Source: Sinorhizobium garamanticum
Lineage (GTDB): Bacteria > Pseudomonadota > Alphaproteobacteria > Rhizobiales > Rhizobiaceae
NCBI RefSeq assembly: GCF_029892065.1
Contig: NZ_CP120374.1
Coordinates: forward strand, 248,001-312,000
DNA length: 64,000 bases
Direction of reading: 5' to 3'
The position numbers were made by a program, and so were the translations under genes. Under the pieces are notes generated by a model, which was given only the letters and a program-made list of their open reading frames with translations, was not told the origin of the DNA and ran no database searches. Shown piece after piece: positions 17,023-27,196 of this stretch. Positions within the stretch are counted from its first letter, which is position 1; each line of letters opens with the position of its first letter.

Positions 17023-17230
17023 TTACGCTTCTTCAGCGGACGGCATTGTGACGTCGAACTCGAGACGCATCATATCGTAGGCCGGCCCGACGTGATCCGG
17101 CGTTTCGTTCTGCAGCGTTTCATAGTCCAACGGCACGTGCATGTGCGTCAGCACGGCACGCTTTGGCTGAAGCCTTGCGATCCAGCCGAGCGACTGCACC
17201 AACGACAGATGGCTTGCCGATTTGGCGACC
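17023..17230 (-). pseudogene. C-terminal fragment of a metallo-beta-lactamase-fold hydrolase
   Basis: About 65 residues (SHLSLVQSLGWIARLQPKRA then VLTHMHVPLDYETLQNE) match the C-terminus of PhnP-like metallo-beta-lactamase-fold phosphodiesterases, including the late HMH strand and PDHVGPAYDGM-like ending. The N-terminal metal-binding HxHxDH half is absent; upstream sequence in this frame is unrelated. It is therefore the 3' remnant of a gene broken when the siderophore block or the IS elements arrived. Confidence 0.65.
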
Positions 17231-17309
17231 CTGGTTCGCTGCATTACCCTGGCAACCTCCCTCCATAGGCCCTTGTGGCGACTTGCGTTGTTGCCTCTCC
17301 CAGGAGCTC

Positions 17310-17388
17310 GTTCGCAATTGTCTTAATCAGGTTCGCTCGTATCCAAGCCTTTCGCTGTTTGGCCCATTAAACATGAGAAAAATACTCC
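17310..17388 (+). promoter_or_regulatory. rhtX promoter region: paired AraC-type half-sites and iron-operator-like repeat
   Basis: GTTCGC occurs at 17310 and 17331, exactly 21 bases apart. Each copy begins a longer GTTCGC-N4-R-TC-Y-N-A half-site. Downstream, TGA-N9-TCC (17374-17388), with inner arms GAG/CTC, resembles the RirA iron-responsive operator TGA-N9-TCA. The same arrangement occurs upstream of rhtA (28171-28250), so this is the likely target of RhrA activation and iron repression. Confidence 0.7.
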
Positions 17389-17458
17389 TGTTTATAGGGC
17401 ACGCGAGGCGGCGGCAATCACTGGTGCTCGGCACTGCGGAGCAAGGAACCTAACGACC

Positions 17459-18727
17459 ATGACAGTTATGCAGGCTTCTTCACGGGTCCGCGAGGAGAAG
17501 GCAGCGCAAGGCGCTGGAAGGCTCTATGCGGTTTTGGGCGGGCTCTACCTCGCCCAGGGGATCCCGACTTATCTCCTGCTCGTGGCCTTACCGCCTCTTA
17601 TGCGCGAGAGCGGCGCATCGCGTACCGCGATCGGCCTGTTCTCGCTGCTGATGCTGCCGCTCGTGTTGAAATTCGCCGTCGCGCCTCTCGTCGATCGCTG
17701 GGCGCCTTGGCCGAGGCTCGGCCACCGGCGCGGCTGGGTGGTCTCGACGCAGCTTCTCGTCAGTGCCGGCATTGCGTCGATGGCCCTGGTCGAGCCCAGC
17801 CAGGCCGGCGTGCTCTTCGCGGTCGGCATCTGCATCACGCTTTTGTCCTCGGTTCAGGACATCGCCACCGACGGTTATGCGGTGCGGCACCTCAGCGGCG
17901 GGACGCGGCCGATCGGCAATGCGGTGCAGGCAGGCTCCGTCGCGCTCGGCGTCATCATCGGCGGCACGCTGACGCTGGTCCTCTTCCACAAGATCGGTTG
18001 GCGGCCGACGATCCTGCTGGTCGCAGGCCTGTCGCTGCTGCCACTGATCGCGGCGATTTGGATGCACGACAAGGTCAAGCCCGGCGCGGATGCACCTCCA
18101 CGCACTCGACCAAGCCTTCTTGTCTTTTTCCGGCGGCCGAACGCCTGGATCATTCTCGCCTTCGCCCTCACCTACAGGGCGAGCGAAGGCCTCGTGCGTG
18201 GCATGGAAGGCCCCTTTCTCGTCGACAGCAAGGTGCCGATCGACTGGATCGGCTACCTTTCCGGAGGTGCGGCCGCGACGGCAGGGCTTCTCGGTGCAGC
18301 GATCGCTGCGCTGATCATCCGCAAGGCGGGATTGACCGCGACGCTCATCCTGCTCGGCGGACTTCGTAGCCTTTGCTTCCTCGCCTTCGCGTTGAATGCA
18401 TTCGGCGTGTGGCCGGGTGTGGCCATCGCCATGTCGGCGTCCGCCTTCCAGACCCTGATCCGCTACATGGAACTGGTCGCGATCTATTCCTTCTTCATGG
18501 CGTCCTCTTCCGACGATCAGCCCGGTACGGATTTCACAATCCTCAGCTGCGCCGAACTGGTCGTCTACCTGCTTGGCACGGCGATCGCAGGCTACATTGC
18601 CGACCAGTTCGGCTACGCAGCGCTCTTTTCCTCGGCGACCGCTATTTCGGTCCTCGGCATCGGCGCGTCGGTCTGGATGCTGGAAAGGATCAAGGCATGT
18701 CCCAAGCCTATACCGGCAGGCGTCTGA
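17459..18727 (+). CDS. rhtX: Rhizobactin-type siderophore importer, MFS permease
   Basis: A 422-residue inner-membrane protein of the major facilitator superfamily with about 12 helices (GGLYLAQGIPTYLLLVALPP is the first). The loop WPRLGHRRGWVVSTQLLV and LSSVQDIATDGYAVRHL resemble AmpG-like/RhtX permeases. In S. meliloti RhtX moves ferric rhizobactin from periplasm to cytoplasm without an ABC transporter. AAGGAA lies about 11 bases before the ATG. It is first in the rhtX-rhbABCDEF unit (62-base gap to rhbA) and probably starts from the RhrA-controlled promoter upstream. Confidence 0.9.
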   Translation: MTVMQASSRVREEKAAQGAGRLYAVLGGLYLAQGIPTYLLLVALPPLMRESGASRTAIGLFSLLMLPLVLKFAVAPLVDRWAPWPRLGHRRGWVVSTQLLVSAGIASMALVEPSQAGVLFAVGICITLLSSVQDIATDGYAVRHLSGGTRPIGNAVQAGSVALGVIIGGTLTLVLFHKIGWRPTILLVAGLSLLPLIAAIWMHDKVKPGADAPPRTRPSLLVFFRRPNAWIILAFALTYRASEGLVRGMEGPFLVDSKVPIDWIGYLSGGAAATAGLLGAAIAALIIRKAGLTATLILLGGLRSLCFLAFALNAFGVWPGVAIAMSASAFQTLIRYMELVAIYSFFMASSSDDQPGTDFTILSCAELVVYLLGTAIAGYIADQFGYAALFSSATAISVLGIGASVWMLERIKACPKPIPAGV

Positions 18728-18788
18728 CCCCTGCCGCAGGCTTCACCGGAATTATTTGACCGGCAAATCTCGAACGGAGTTGATCATC

Positions 18789-20144
18789 ATGGATGCTTCC
18801 GCACGCGCCAGCAATGCCTTCTATCTCGACCGGCAGGCGAGACGAGAGTCGAATGCCCGCAGCTATCCGCGTCGCTTTCCCATTGCGCTGAAATCGGCCT
18901 TCGGCTCTACGGTCACCGATGTCGATGGCAGAACCTATCTCGATTGCCTTGCGGGGGCCGGCACGCTGGCGCTCGGCCATAACCACCCGGAAGTGATCGA
19001 GACGCTGCAGGAGGTGCTCCGTTCCGGCCTTCCGCTCCACACGCTCGACCTGACGACGCCCGTGAAGGACCGGTTCGTTGCCGACATATTCGAAACTCTC
19101 CCGGCAGGGCTCCGCGAGGAGGCCAGGATCCAGTTTTGCTCGCCGAGCGGCACGGATGCCGTCGAGGCCGCCATCAAGCTTGCCAAGACTGCGACCGGCC
19201 GCACCGACATCGTCTCGTTCCGGGGCGCCTATCACGGCATGTCGCAGGGCTCGCTTTCGCTCATGGGCTCGCTCGCGCCGAAGGCGCATGTCGGCCAGCT
19301 CGTGCCGGGCGTCCACTTCTTCCCTTATCCCTATGCCTATCGTTGCCCATTCGGCCGCGGCGGCGAGGAAACGGCAAATCTTGCCGCCGAATATTTCGAG
19401 CGGGCGCTGCGGGATCCCGAAGGCGGAATCAACCTTCCGGCGGCCGTCATTCTTGAAGCCGTGCAGGGCGAAGGCGGCGTCATTCCGGCTCCGGCCGAAT
19501 GGTTGCGCGCGGTCCGCCGCGTGACGCGCGATCTCGGCATCCCGCTCATCCTCGACGAAGTGCAGAGCGGCGTCGGGCGCACCGGCAGTTTCTATGCTTT
19601 CCAGAAAGCCGGCATCGTTCCCGATATGATCGTGCTCTCCAAGGCGATCGGCGGCGGCCTTCCGCTCGCGGTCGTGGTCTATCGCGAGGGTCTCGACCTC
19701 TGGAAGCCGGGAGCCCATGCGGGCACTTTCCGCGGCAATCAGCTTGCCATGGCAGCCGGATCCAAGACGCTGGAGGTCATCGCGCGCGACGGGCTCGTCG
19801 AGCGCGCGGCGATCGCCGGGCGGAGGCTGCGCGCCAATCTCGAGCGGCTCGCGGCACACACACCTCATATCGGCGAGGTCCGTGGCGAAGGCCTGATGCT
19901 CGGCATCGAAATCGTCGATCCGGATGGCCGGCCGGATGCGTTGGGCCATCCGCCGCATGGGCCGGAAATCGCCCGGATAATCCAGAACGACGTGTTCCGT
20001 TCCGGGGTCATCCTCGAAACCGGCGGCCGCTACGGCAGCGTGCTGCGCCTCTTGCCGCCGCTTACCATTTCCGACGCCGAGATCGAACAGGTTTCCGACA
20101 TCCTTGCCGTCGCATTCGAGCGCCTTGGACGCAAGGCCGCATGA
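18789..20144 (+). CDS. rhbA: Diaminobutyrate-2-oxoglutarate aminotransferase (siderophore)
   Basis: A 451-residue PLP-dependent class III aminotransferase that makes L-2,4-diaminobutyrate from aspartate semialdehyde, the first step towards diaminopropane. Features: LDCLAGAGTLALGHNHPEV, the cofactor pocket SGTDAVEAAIKLAK and FRGAYHGMSQGS, ILDEVQSGVGRTG, and Schiff-base Lys near 284 in VLSKAIGGGLP. The start ATG (MDASARASNAFYLDRQARRE) follows CGGAG by about 10 bases; the frame is open upstream through rhtX but without similarity. It overlaps rhbB by 4 bases (ATGA). Confidence 0.92.
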   Translation: MDASARASNAFYLDRQARRESNARSYPRRFPIALKSAFGSTVTDVDGRTYLDCLAGAGTLALGHNHPEVIETLQEVLRSGLPLHTLDLTTPVKDRFVADIFETLPAGLREEARIQFCSPSGTDAVEAAIKLAKTATGRTDIVSFRGAYHGMSQGSLSLMGSLAPKAHVGQLVPGVHFFPYPYAYRCPFGRGGEETANLAAEYFERALRDPEGGINLPAAVILEAVQGEGGVIPAPAEWLRAVRRVTRDLGIPLILDEVQSGVGRTGSFYAFQKAGIVPDMIVLSKAIGGGLPLAVVVYREGLDLWKPGAHAGTFRGNQLAMAAGSKTLEVIARDGLVERAAIAGRRLRANLERLAAHTPHIGEVRGEGLMLGIEIVDPDGRPDALGHPPHGPEIARIIQNDVFRSGVILETGGRYGSVLRLLPPLTISDAEIEQVSDILAVAFERLGRKAA

Positions 20145-21637
20145 ACATGAACGTTGCTGTACTCAAGGCCGCGCCGGCCGCCGCGCCGGCCACCGAGCCG
20201 GACTACGCGGACCAGATACTTGGGCCGAGCACAGCGTCGCGCCGGGCGTTTCGCGACGCGATGCTTCTGGCCGTCGACATGGTCGCCGACGGAAGCGCAG
20301 CAAGCGGCTCCTACTCGGGTACCACAGTGCAGGGCCTCAGCGGTCTTCTCGATGATCTAGACCCGCTCCCGGAGGTCGGGACCGGTATCGCCGCGGCACT
20401 TGCCGACATCGGCAGACCGGCACTCGATCATGCGCTGGCGGTCGGTCATCCGGCGGCTATGGCACATCTTCATTGCCCGGTTGCCGTGCCGGCATTGGCC
20501 GCCGAAGTGCTGATCTCGGCCACCAACCAATCGCTCGATTCGTGGGATCAGTCGCCGTTCGCGACGCTCGTCGAGGAGCGGGTGCTCGCGCAACTCACGA
20601 AACTTGCAGGACTGCCTCCCTCGGCAAGCGGCAGTTTTACCAGTGGCGGCAGCCAATCGAACATGACGGCCCTGTATCTGGCCGCCGCGCGGTTCGGCGC
20701 GCAAGCGCGAAGGTCCGGTGTCATCTTCACATCGGAACAGTCCCATTTCAGCATCCGCAAGAGCGCCGCCATCCTTGGCTTCGCCGATGATGCGGTCATC
20801 GCCATTGCAACGGATGCCGAGGGCCGAATGTCGGTTTCGGCGCTGGAAGCCGGGCTGCAGCGGGTCCTTAGTGAAGGTGGCGTGGCGGTGGCTGTCGTTG
20901 CGACGGCGGGAACGACTGACCTCGGCGCCATCGATCCGCTTGCCGAGATCGCTGATCTCGCCGCCGCGCATGATCTCTGGATGCATGTGGATGCCGCCTA
21001 TGGCGGCGGGCTTCTCTTCTCCCGCCATCGCGGCCGCCTTGCGGGACTCGAGCGCGCCCATTCGATCGCGCTCGATTTTCACAAGATGCTGTTTCAGCCG
21101 ATCAGCTGCGGCGCGCTTCTCCTTGCCGACGGCGCGCATTTCGCGCCGCTTGCCAGCAAGGCCGACTACCTCAATCCGGAAGATGCCGTCTTTGCCGATG
21201 CGCCCAATCTCGTCGAGCGTTCGATGCAGACGACGCGCCGGGCTGATGCACTGAAAGTGCTTATGACTATGCGCTCGATCGGCCGAGACGGCCTCGACGC
21301 ATTGATCTGCCAGACACTGGAAAACACCCGTGCTGCGGCGGAGGCAGTGGAGGCGCGCGACTATCTGCGTCTCGCCCGGCCGCCATCACTCTCGACCGTT
21401 CTGTTCCGCTACGTCCCGGCCGGCGGGCCGGATCTCGCCGACGAAATCACGCTGAAGACGCGCGCGGCGCTTTTTCACGCCGGCATCGCTGCCCTTGCGA
21501 CGACCGTTCTCGACGGCCGCGTCCACTTCAAGCTCACGCTGCTCAATCCGCGTTCAACCCCCGATGTCGTTCATCGCGTCCTTGATGCGATTGGCGAAAC
21601 GGCCCGCGAACTGGAGACCCATCATGCACGCGCATAA
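20141..21637 (+). CDS. rhbB: L-2,4-diaminobutyrate decarboxylase (siderophore)
   Basis: A 498-residue PLP enzyme of the group II decarboxylase family. It converts diaminobutyrate to 1,3-diaminopropane, the diamine backbone of rhizobactin. Motifs: HLHCPVAVPALAAEV, SGGSQSNMTALYLAA, WMHVDAAYGGGLLF and the cofactor Lys near residue 315 in ALDFHKMLFQP. Start ATG at 20141 overlaps the rhbA stop. The first 20 residues are an Ala/Pro-rich extension without a predicted role. Confidence 0.93.
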   Translation: MNMNVAVLKAAPAAAPATEPDYADQILGPSTASRRAFRDAMLLAVDMVADGSAASGSYSGTTVQGLSGLLDDLDPLPEVGTGIAAALADIGRPALDHALAVGHPAAMAHLHCPVAVPALAAEVLISATNQSLDSWDQSPFATLVEERVLAQLTKLAGLPPSASGSFTSGGSQSNMTALYLAAARFGAQARRSGVIFTSEQSHFSIRKSAAILGFADDAVIAIATDAEGRMSVSALEAGLQRVLSEGGVAVAVVATAGTTDLGAIDPLAEIADLAAAHDLWMHVDAAYGGGLLFSRHRGRLAGLERAHSIALDFHKMLFQPISCGALLLADGAHFAPLASKADYLNPEDAVFADAPNLVERSMQTTRRADALKVLMTMRSIGRDGLDALICQTLENTRAAAEAVEARDYLRLARPPSLSTVLFRYVPAGGPDLADEITLKTRAALFHAGIAALATTVLDGRVHFKLTLLNPRSTPDVVHRVLDAIGETARELETHHARA

Positions 21638-23381
21638 CGCCGCAACGCTCACCCTGCGCTCCCTTCTTAACTGCGTGGCACGCGAATATCCTGATCGCGT
21701 TCGCTGGGCGGACGAGCCCGGACGATCGCACTTCGCGCTGACGTTCCCGGAGGATAGTGGCACCCTCGATCTGCCGGTCCTTTATCGTTCGCCGACGGGC
21801 CATCACCTGTTCGGCGAGCCGGTGACGATCACCGACAAAAAGGGACCGCAGACGATAGGCATCGTGGAAGCGATCACCGCCGTCGTCAGGCGGCTGGAAC
21901 CGTCCGCCGCGGCAAAGGAAGGCCGGGCCGACCTGTTTAAACGTACACATTCGAGCCGTCTTCTGATCGAAGCGGCGCTCGATGCACGCGAGGCGGACCT
22001 TGCCGGTCTCGCCGGTGAGGAGGTCTCCTTCATCGCGGCGGAACAGGGGCTGATTGCCGGGCATGGCATTCACCCGTGCCCGAAGAGTCGGGAGGGAATG
22101 ACGGAAGCGCAATCCCGCCGTTATTCGCCAGAATTCGCAGCCGGATTTCCGTTGCGCTGGTTCGCCGTGGAACGCAGCTTCTTCCACACCGGGCACTCCG
22201 AAGGCTCGCCTTCGGCCGAAGAGTGGTTGAAGGAAGCGATGGGGCGCGACCTCGATGCGCTCAGAGCACGTTTGCCCGAGGGTGAATTCGCATTGCTGCC
22301 GGTGCATCCATGGCAGGCGGACCAGATGCTGAAGGACCCCGCCGTGGCGGCTCTGGTAACCGACGGCCGTCTGATCGATTGCGGCGAGGCCGGCAAACCG
22401 TGGTTCCCGACATCGTCCGTGCGCACGCTCTACCGTCCCGATGCGCCCTTCATGCTGAAGGTTTCGCTGGGCGTCGGCATCACCAATTCCGTCCGCGTCA
22501 ACCTTGCCCGCGAACTGCTTCGCGGCGACGACATGTACCGCTTCCGCCGCCATCGGCTGTGGCAGGATTTCTCGCGCACCTATCCGGGACTGACGCTCGT
22601 GCCGGACCCTGCCTATATGGGAGTCAAGGTCGACGGCACCGTGATCGACGGCCTTTCCGTATCGATGCGCGAGAATCCCTTCACCGGCGCGGATGCTAGT
22701 CGAAATGTGTCGCTGCTCGCGGCGCTCTGCGAGCATCTGCCGGGCCGCGGCAGCCGGCTCGGGGCGCTGATCCGCAACCGGGCGGGGCTGGAAGGACGTC
22801 CTCTCGATGCCGTTGCGCGGGACTGGTTCGAGCGGTTTCTGACAGTCTTCGCCCGGCCGATCTTCGCCCTTTATCTGCGCCACGGCATCGCCATGGAGGC
22901 CCACCAGCAGAACATCCTGATCGAGATCGAGGACGGTTATCCGGTCGGCATATTCTATCGCGACAATCAGGGCTTCTTCCATCATGAGCGTGCGCACAAG
23001 GCGCTCATCGAGGCACTTCCGGGTCTCGGTGAAGCAAGCGAATCCGTCTTTGGTGAGGAGCCGGTGGATGAGCGCCTGCTCTACTACGCCTTCATCAACT
23101 CGGTCCTCGGCATGGTCGGCGCGCTTGGGCGCGAAGGGCTCGTCAGCGAAACGATCCTCCTTGCCATGCTGCGGAGTGAGTTGCTCCGGCTCGAGGCGCT
23201 GGAAGGCGCGAACTCCCGCCTCGTGCGCAAGATGTTGGCACCAACGCTGCAGTGCAAGGCGAACCTCAAGACCCGGCTTGCGCGGATGGACGAGCTCGTC
23301 GGCCCGCTCGAAACGCAATCGGTCTATCTCGAAATCAATAATCCCCTGCTTGAGACCGAAAAGGCCTTGGTCGATGCTTGA
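21624..23381 (+). CDS. rhbC: NIS siderophore synthetase, IucA/IucC family
   Basis: A 585-residue NRPS-independent siderophore synthetase that condenses citrate with a hydroxamate amine using ATP. Family motifs include [27 protein letters not shown] (about 222-234), [15 protein letters not shown] and the catalytic-loop [10 protein letters not shown] near residue 426. RhbC and RhbF are the two synthetases expected for a citrate backbone with two amide arms. It starts 14 bases inside the rhbB end, with GGAG just upstream, so translation is coupled. Confidence 0.93.
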   Translation: MHAHNAATLTLRSLLNCVAREYPDRVRWADEPGRSHFALTFPEDSGTLDLPVLYRSPTGHHLFGEPVTITDKKGPQTIGIVEAITAVVRRLEPSAAAKEGRADLFKRTHSSRLLIEAALDAREADLAGLAGEEVSFIAAEQGLIAGHGIHPCPKSREGMTEAQSRRYSPEFAAGFPLRWFAVERSFFHTGHSEGSPSAEEWLKEAMGRDLDALRARLPEGEFALLPVHPWQADQMLKDPAVAALVTDGRLIDCGEAGKPWFPTSSVRTLYRPDAPFMLKVSLGVGITNSVRVNLARELLRGDDMYRFRRHRLWQDFSRTYPGLTLVPDPAYMGVKVDGTVIDGLSVSMRENPFTGADASRNVSLLAALCEHLPGRGSRLGALIRNRAGLEGRPLDAVARDWFERFLTVFARPIFALYLRHGIAMEAHQQNILIEIEDGYPVGIFYRDNQGFFHHERAHKALIEALPGLGEASESVFGEEPVDERLLYYAFINSVLGMVGALGREGLVSETILLAMLRSELLRLEALEGANSRLVRKMLAPTLQCKANLKTRLARMDELVGPLETQSVYLEINNPLLETEKALVDA

Positions 23382-23964
23382 GCACCGCGTGCCGGACAGC
23401 TCCTTTGCCTATTCGCGCTTCGATCCGGATATTGGCCGGACCATCAGCTTCCGACTGCTGGAGAAGGAGCGCGATCTCAACCTCCTGTGGCGGTGGATGA
23501 ACCAGGCGCATGTAGTGCCGCAATGGAAAATGGCGAAGCCGATCGAGGATATTGCCGCCTACATCGATCTCAATCTCGCCGATCCGCATCAAGATCCGTA
23601 TATCGGCCTCATCGACGGGATCCCGATGAGCTATTGGGAAGCCTATTGGGCGAAGGACGATATTCTTGGCCGGCATTATCCGGCCGAGGACAAGGACCGG
23701 GGCTGGCACATGCTGGTCGGCGAACCCGCCTTTTTCGGCCGCGGCATCGCGCCCGCGGTCATCCGCGCCTTCACCCGCTTCCTCTTTCTCGACGATCCTA
23801 AGACCTGCAAGGTCGTCGGCGAACCGAGCGTCGAGGCTCGGCGCCTGCTTCGCTATGCACCGGTTTGCGGCTTCGAGGACCAGGGCGACATCGATCTTCC
23901 CGACAAGCGCGCCAAACTGATGTTTTGCCACCGGGAACGCTTCATCCAACAATTCGGACTATGA
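23374..23964 (+). CDS. rhbD: N-acetyltransferase for siderophore hydroxamate arm
   Basis: A 196-residue GNAT-type acyltransferase of the IucB/RhbD group. It acetylates N-hydroxy-diaminopropane to form the hydroxamate. Group features: [13 protein letters not shown], the [14 protein letters not shown] strand with the group's conserved [23 protein letters not shown] for acetyl-CoA, and [15 protein letters not shown]. Length agrees with S. meliloti RhbD, which lacks the N-terminal half of IucB. It overlaps the rhbC end by 8 bases and rhbE by 4. Confidence 0.93.
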   Translation: MLEHRVPDSSFAYSRFDPDIGRTISFRLLEKERDLNLLWRWMNQAHVVPQWKMAKPIEDIAAYIDLNLADPHQDPYIGLIDGIPMSYWEAYWAKDDILGRHYPAEDKDRGWHMLVGEPAFFGRGIAPAVIRAFTRFLFLDDPKTCKVVGEPSVEARRLLRYAPVCGFEDQGDIDLPDKRAKLMFCHRERFIQQFGL

Positions 23965-25331
23965 TCATGACGGATTTCGATCTGGCAGGGATCGGCATCG
24001 GGCCGTTCAATCTCGGCCTCGCCGCCCTTCTCTCTTCTCACAAGAATCTCTCGAGCGTCTTTTTCGAGCGCAAGCCGGCATTTCGCTGGCATGAGGGGCT
24101 CATTCTTCCGGGAACGACGCTGCAGGTCCCCTTCCTGGCCGACCTCGTCACCATGGCGGATCCGACGCACTCCTTGAGCTTCCTCAATTATCTCGCGAAG
24201 CACGACCGCCTCTACAAGTTCTACTTCTACGAAAACTTCATGATCCCGCGGCAGGAATACGATCACTATTGCCGCTGGGCTTCGCAGCAGCTTCCCGCGT
24301 GCCGCTTCGGAGAGGACGTGGTCGACGTCACCCACGAGGCAGCGTCGGACAGCTTCGTAGTCGAAAGCCAGTCCGCCTCGGGCGCAAGGCAGCGCTATCG
24401 AAGCCGTAACATCGCAATCGGTGTCGGCACGGCGCCTTTCCTGCCGCAATGGGCGCGGACCAAGACGACGGCACCGCTCCTGCATTCGAGCGAATTCGGC
24501 AAGCGGCGCATGGAACTTTCGAAACGCCGCCGCATAACCGTTGTCGGCTCCGGGCAAAGTGCCGCCGAGTGCGTCCTTGCGCTCTATAACGATCTGACGC
24601 CCGAGATGGTCGCGGCTGGCGCTTCCATCCAGTGGATCACCCGCTCGGCCGGGTTCTTCCCGATGGAGTATTCAAAGCTCGGGCTCGAATATTTCACGCC
24701 CGACTACATGCGCCATTTCCATCAGATCACGCCAGCGAAGCGCCGCGAAATCGTCGCAAGCCAGGGCCTGCTCTATAAGGGCATCAGCTTTTCGACCATC
24801 GGTGAGATCTTCGATCTTCTCTATCAACGCTCGGTCGGAGGGCGCGATCCCGGCCTCTCGCTTTTTTCCAATTGCGAGGTCGAGACGCTGGAGAGCGCAG
24901 GACCGTCAGGGGCATTCCGCATCGGCATCAGCCATAACCATCTGGGTGAGAAGGCAACCGTCGAGACGGATGCGATCGTCGCCGCGACCGGCTACCGGCA
25001 TTGCTGGCCGGAATGGCTCGACAATCTCAAGGGCGGCGTCCTTGATACCTGCGAGCGGGGCGACCTGATCGTCGGCGAGGATTTCCGCGCCCGCCGCAGC
25101 GATGGCGGTAAAGCCAATGTCTTCGTCCAGAACGCCGAAACCTTTCATCACGGGGTCGGCGCCCCGGATCTCGGCCTTGGCGCCTTCCGCAACGCCGCCA
25201 TCGTCAACCAGCTTCTGGGCCGCGAACACTACCGGGTCAGCGCGCCGGCGTCCTTCCAGACCTTTGGCCTGCCTCCCGGCCAGAACAGCCCGTCCTCGAT
25301 TTCAGGAGATTTCTATGCCCATGCGTCATGA
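23961..25331 (+). CDS. rhbE: Amine N6-hydroxylase (lysine/ornithine monooxygenase family)
   Basis: A 456-residue flavin monooxygenase that N-hydroxylates diaminopropane with NADPH and O2, the first step in hydroxamate formation. FAD loop [12 protein letters not shown] (about 10-21), substrate/flavin stretch [22 protein letters not shown] loop [10 protein letters not shown] (about 194-203) and the second flavin region [13 protein letters not shown] are present. Start at 23961 shares the ATGA overlap with rhbD. Same length as the characterised homologue as I recall it. Confidence 0.93.
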   Translation: MIMTDFDLAGIGIGPFNLGLAALLSSHKNLSSVFFERKPAFRWHEGLILPGTTLQVPFLADLVTMADPTHSLSFLNYLAKHDRLYKFYFYENFMIPRQEYDHYCRWASQQLPACRFGEDVVDVTHEAASDSFVVESQSASGARQRYRSRNIAIGVGTAPFLPQWARTKTTAPLLHSSEFGKRRMELSKRRRITVVGSGQSAAECVLALYNDLTPEMVAAGASIQWITRSAGFFPMEYSKLGLEYFTPDYMRHFHQITPAKRREIVASQGLLYKGISFSTIGEIFDLLYQRSVGGRDPGLSLFSNCEVETLESAGPSGAFRIGISHNHLGEKATVETDAIVAATGYRHCWPEWLDNLKGGVLDTCERGDLIVGEDFRARRSDGGKANVFVQNAETFHHGVGAPDLGLGAFRNAAIVNQLLGREHYRVSAPASFQTFGLPPGQNSPSSISGDFYAHAS

Positions 25332-27120
25332 TCCGCTTCTTCCCGGCGCCTTTTCCAGGGAGCTTTGGCAACAGGTCTCCAGACGTCTTCTGGCAAAGGT
25401 CATCGAGGAGTTCGCCTACGAACGCGTCTTCGACGTTGCGCAGGAAAGGCCGGGCCACTATCGCATCGACATCGGCGAGGCTGCCTATCGCTTCAAAGCC
25501 AAGCGCTATGTGTTCGACAACCTCTCGGTCGAGCCCGAAAGCATCGTGAAGAAGGATGGTGATGCCGACATTCCCCTCGATGATCCGCTTGCCTTTTGCA
25601 CGGAGGTGCTTCCGAAACTCGGCGTCAAGCCAATGACGGCGGCGCATTTCATCAAGGAACTTGGCAACACGCTCGTCGCCGATGCGCATATCGCCGCACG
25701 GGCATCGAAGACCGGCGCGGAGCTTGCGGAACTCGACGACATTCGCATGGAAGGCGAGACGACCGGCCATCCCTGGGTCACTGTGAGCAAGGGGCGCATC
25801 GGCCTCGGCTATTCCGATTACCTTGCCTTCACGCCGGAAAACCGGACGCCGACCGAAGTGGTTTGGCTCGCGGTCAGCAGGGAACGCGCCGCCTTCGTCG
25901 CGGAAGAGACGCTGACGAACGAGGAACTCGTCCGCGAGGCCGTCGGCGCGATGCGCTACGATCAGTTTTGCGCAACGCTCTCCGAGCGAGGCGGCTCCAC
26001 AGGGACGCATTACATGATGCCGGTGCACCCCTGGCAGTGGGACCATATGATCGTGCCGCATTTCGCCGCCGATATCGCCGCCGGACACATCATGCTGCTG
26101 GGCAAGGGTGATGATCTCTACCTCCCGCAGCAATCGGTGCGCACCCTGTCGAATATCTCCCACCCAGAGAAATCGACCCTGAAACTGTGCATGACCATTT
26201 TGAACACGGCCGTCTACCGAGGCATTCCCGGAAAGCGGGCGCTGACGGCCGCACCGTTGACGACGTGGCTCGACCGACTGCTTGCCAACGACCGGTTCCT
26301 CTCCGAGGAATGCGGTCTCGTCCTGCTCGGCGAGCGCGCCGGAATGCACTACGTCCATCCGCAATTCTCCCGGATCGAGGGCGCACCCTATCAGTTCAAC
26401 GAAATGCTCGGTTGCCTGTGGCGGGACAGCCTCGCCGAGCATCTCAAGCCGGGCGAAACCGGTATCCCGCTTGCGGGACTCCTGCACGCCGGCGCGGACG
26501 GTAAACCGGTGGTTCAGGCACTGGCGGAGAAGGCAGGCATCACCGTATCCGACTGGATGGCGCGTTTCTTCGACGTCGTCATTCCGCCCGTCTACCACCT
26601 TCTCGCCAAGCATGGCCTCGCCTTTTCGGCGCACGGCCAGAATGCAACGCTCGTCCTGAAGGACGGACGCCCGGAGCGCCTGGCGCTGCGCGATTTCATC
26701 GACGACGTCATCGTCTGCGATCAGGATTTTCCCGAAACCGCCAGCATGCCTGAGGAGGTCCGGGCCGTCCTCCTGTGCCTGCCTGCCGACTTCCTGATCC
26801 ACTTCATCCAGACGACGCTCTTCATTTGCGTCTTCCGCTACATGTCGGTCTTGCTCGACCAGCGCTCCGGCGTCTCCGAAAGCGCCTTCTGGGCCTTGGC
26901 GCGCGACACCGTGCTCAGATACCAGAAACGTTTCCCCGAAATGGCGTCGCGCTTCGCAACGTTTGATCTCTTCGGCGACGAATATCCGCGCCTTTGCCTG
27001 AACCGGGTTCGCCTTTTCACGCACGGCTATGCCGACGACGACGAACGCCCCGTCCCGGATTTTCAGGGCATGGTGGACAATCCGCTGGTCGCTTTCGACA
27101 AGCGCAGCAACGCGGCGTAA
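25315..27120 (+). CDS. rhbF: NIS siderophore synthetase, IucA/IucC family
   Basis: A 601-residue second NIS synthetase, which adds the remaining amine arm to the citrate monoamide. Motifs: TGHPWVTVSKGRIGLGYSDY, MMPVHPWQWDHMIVPHF, the TLKLCMTILNTAVYRGIP loop and FSAHGQNATLVL. CAGGAG precedes the ATG at 25315, 16 bases inside the rhbE end. Last gene of the biosynthetic operon; a strong hairpin terminator follows at 27144. Confidence 0.93.
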   Translation: MPMRHDPLLPGAFSRELWQQVSRRLLAKVIEEFAYERVFDVAQERPGHYRIDIGEAAYRFKAKRYVFDNLSVEPESIVKKDGDADIPLDDPLAFCTEVLPKLGVKPMTAAHFIKELGNTLVADAHIAARASKTGAELAELDDIRMEGETTGHPWVTVSKGRIGLGYSDYLAFTPENRTPTEVVWLAVSRERAAFVAEETLTNEELVREAVGAMRYDQFCATLSERGGSTGTHYMMPVHPWQWDHMIVPHFAADIAAGHIMLLGKGDDLYLPQQSVRTLSNISHPEKSTLKLCMTILNTAVYRGIPGKRALTAAPLTTWLDRLLANDRFLSEECGLVLLGERAGMHYVHPQFSRIEGAPYQFNEMLGCLWRDSLAEHLKPGETGIPLAGLLHAGADGKPVVQALAEKAGITVSDWMARFFDVVIPPVYHLLAKHGLAFSAHGQNATLVLKDGRPERLALRDFIDDVIVCDQDFPETASMPEEVRAVLLCLPADFLIHFIQTTLFICVFRYMSVLLDQRSGVSESAFWALARDTVLRYQKRFPEMASRFATFDLFGDEYPRLCLNRVRLFTHGYADDDERPVPDFQGMVDNPLVAFDKRSNAA

Positions 27121-27143
27121 TCGCGCCCGAAGTTGCCGAAGAG

Positions 27144-27180
27144 ATCCAAAGGGCCGCCTTTGCGGGGCGGCCCTTTGGAT
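27144..27180. terminator. Bidirectional hairpin terminator between rhbF and rhrA
   Basis: A perfect 15-base stem (ATCCAAAGGGCCGCC at 27144-27158, complement at 27166-27180) with a 7-base loop. It sits between the convergent ends of rhbF (27120) and rhrA (27197). There is no strong T-run on either side, but stability and placement fit a shared terminator. Confidence 0.8.
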
Positions 27181-27196
27181 TGATACCCCCTTGTCG

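Noticed and set aside
21543..23318. Antisense open frame of 591 codons across rhbC
   Set aside because: Same reason; product composition is Arg/His-rich and unlike a real protein.
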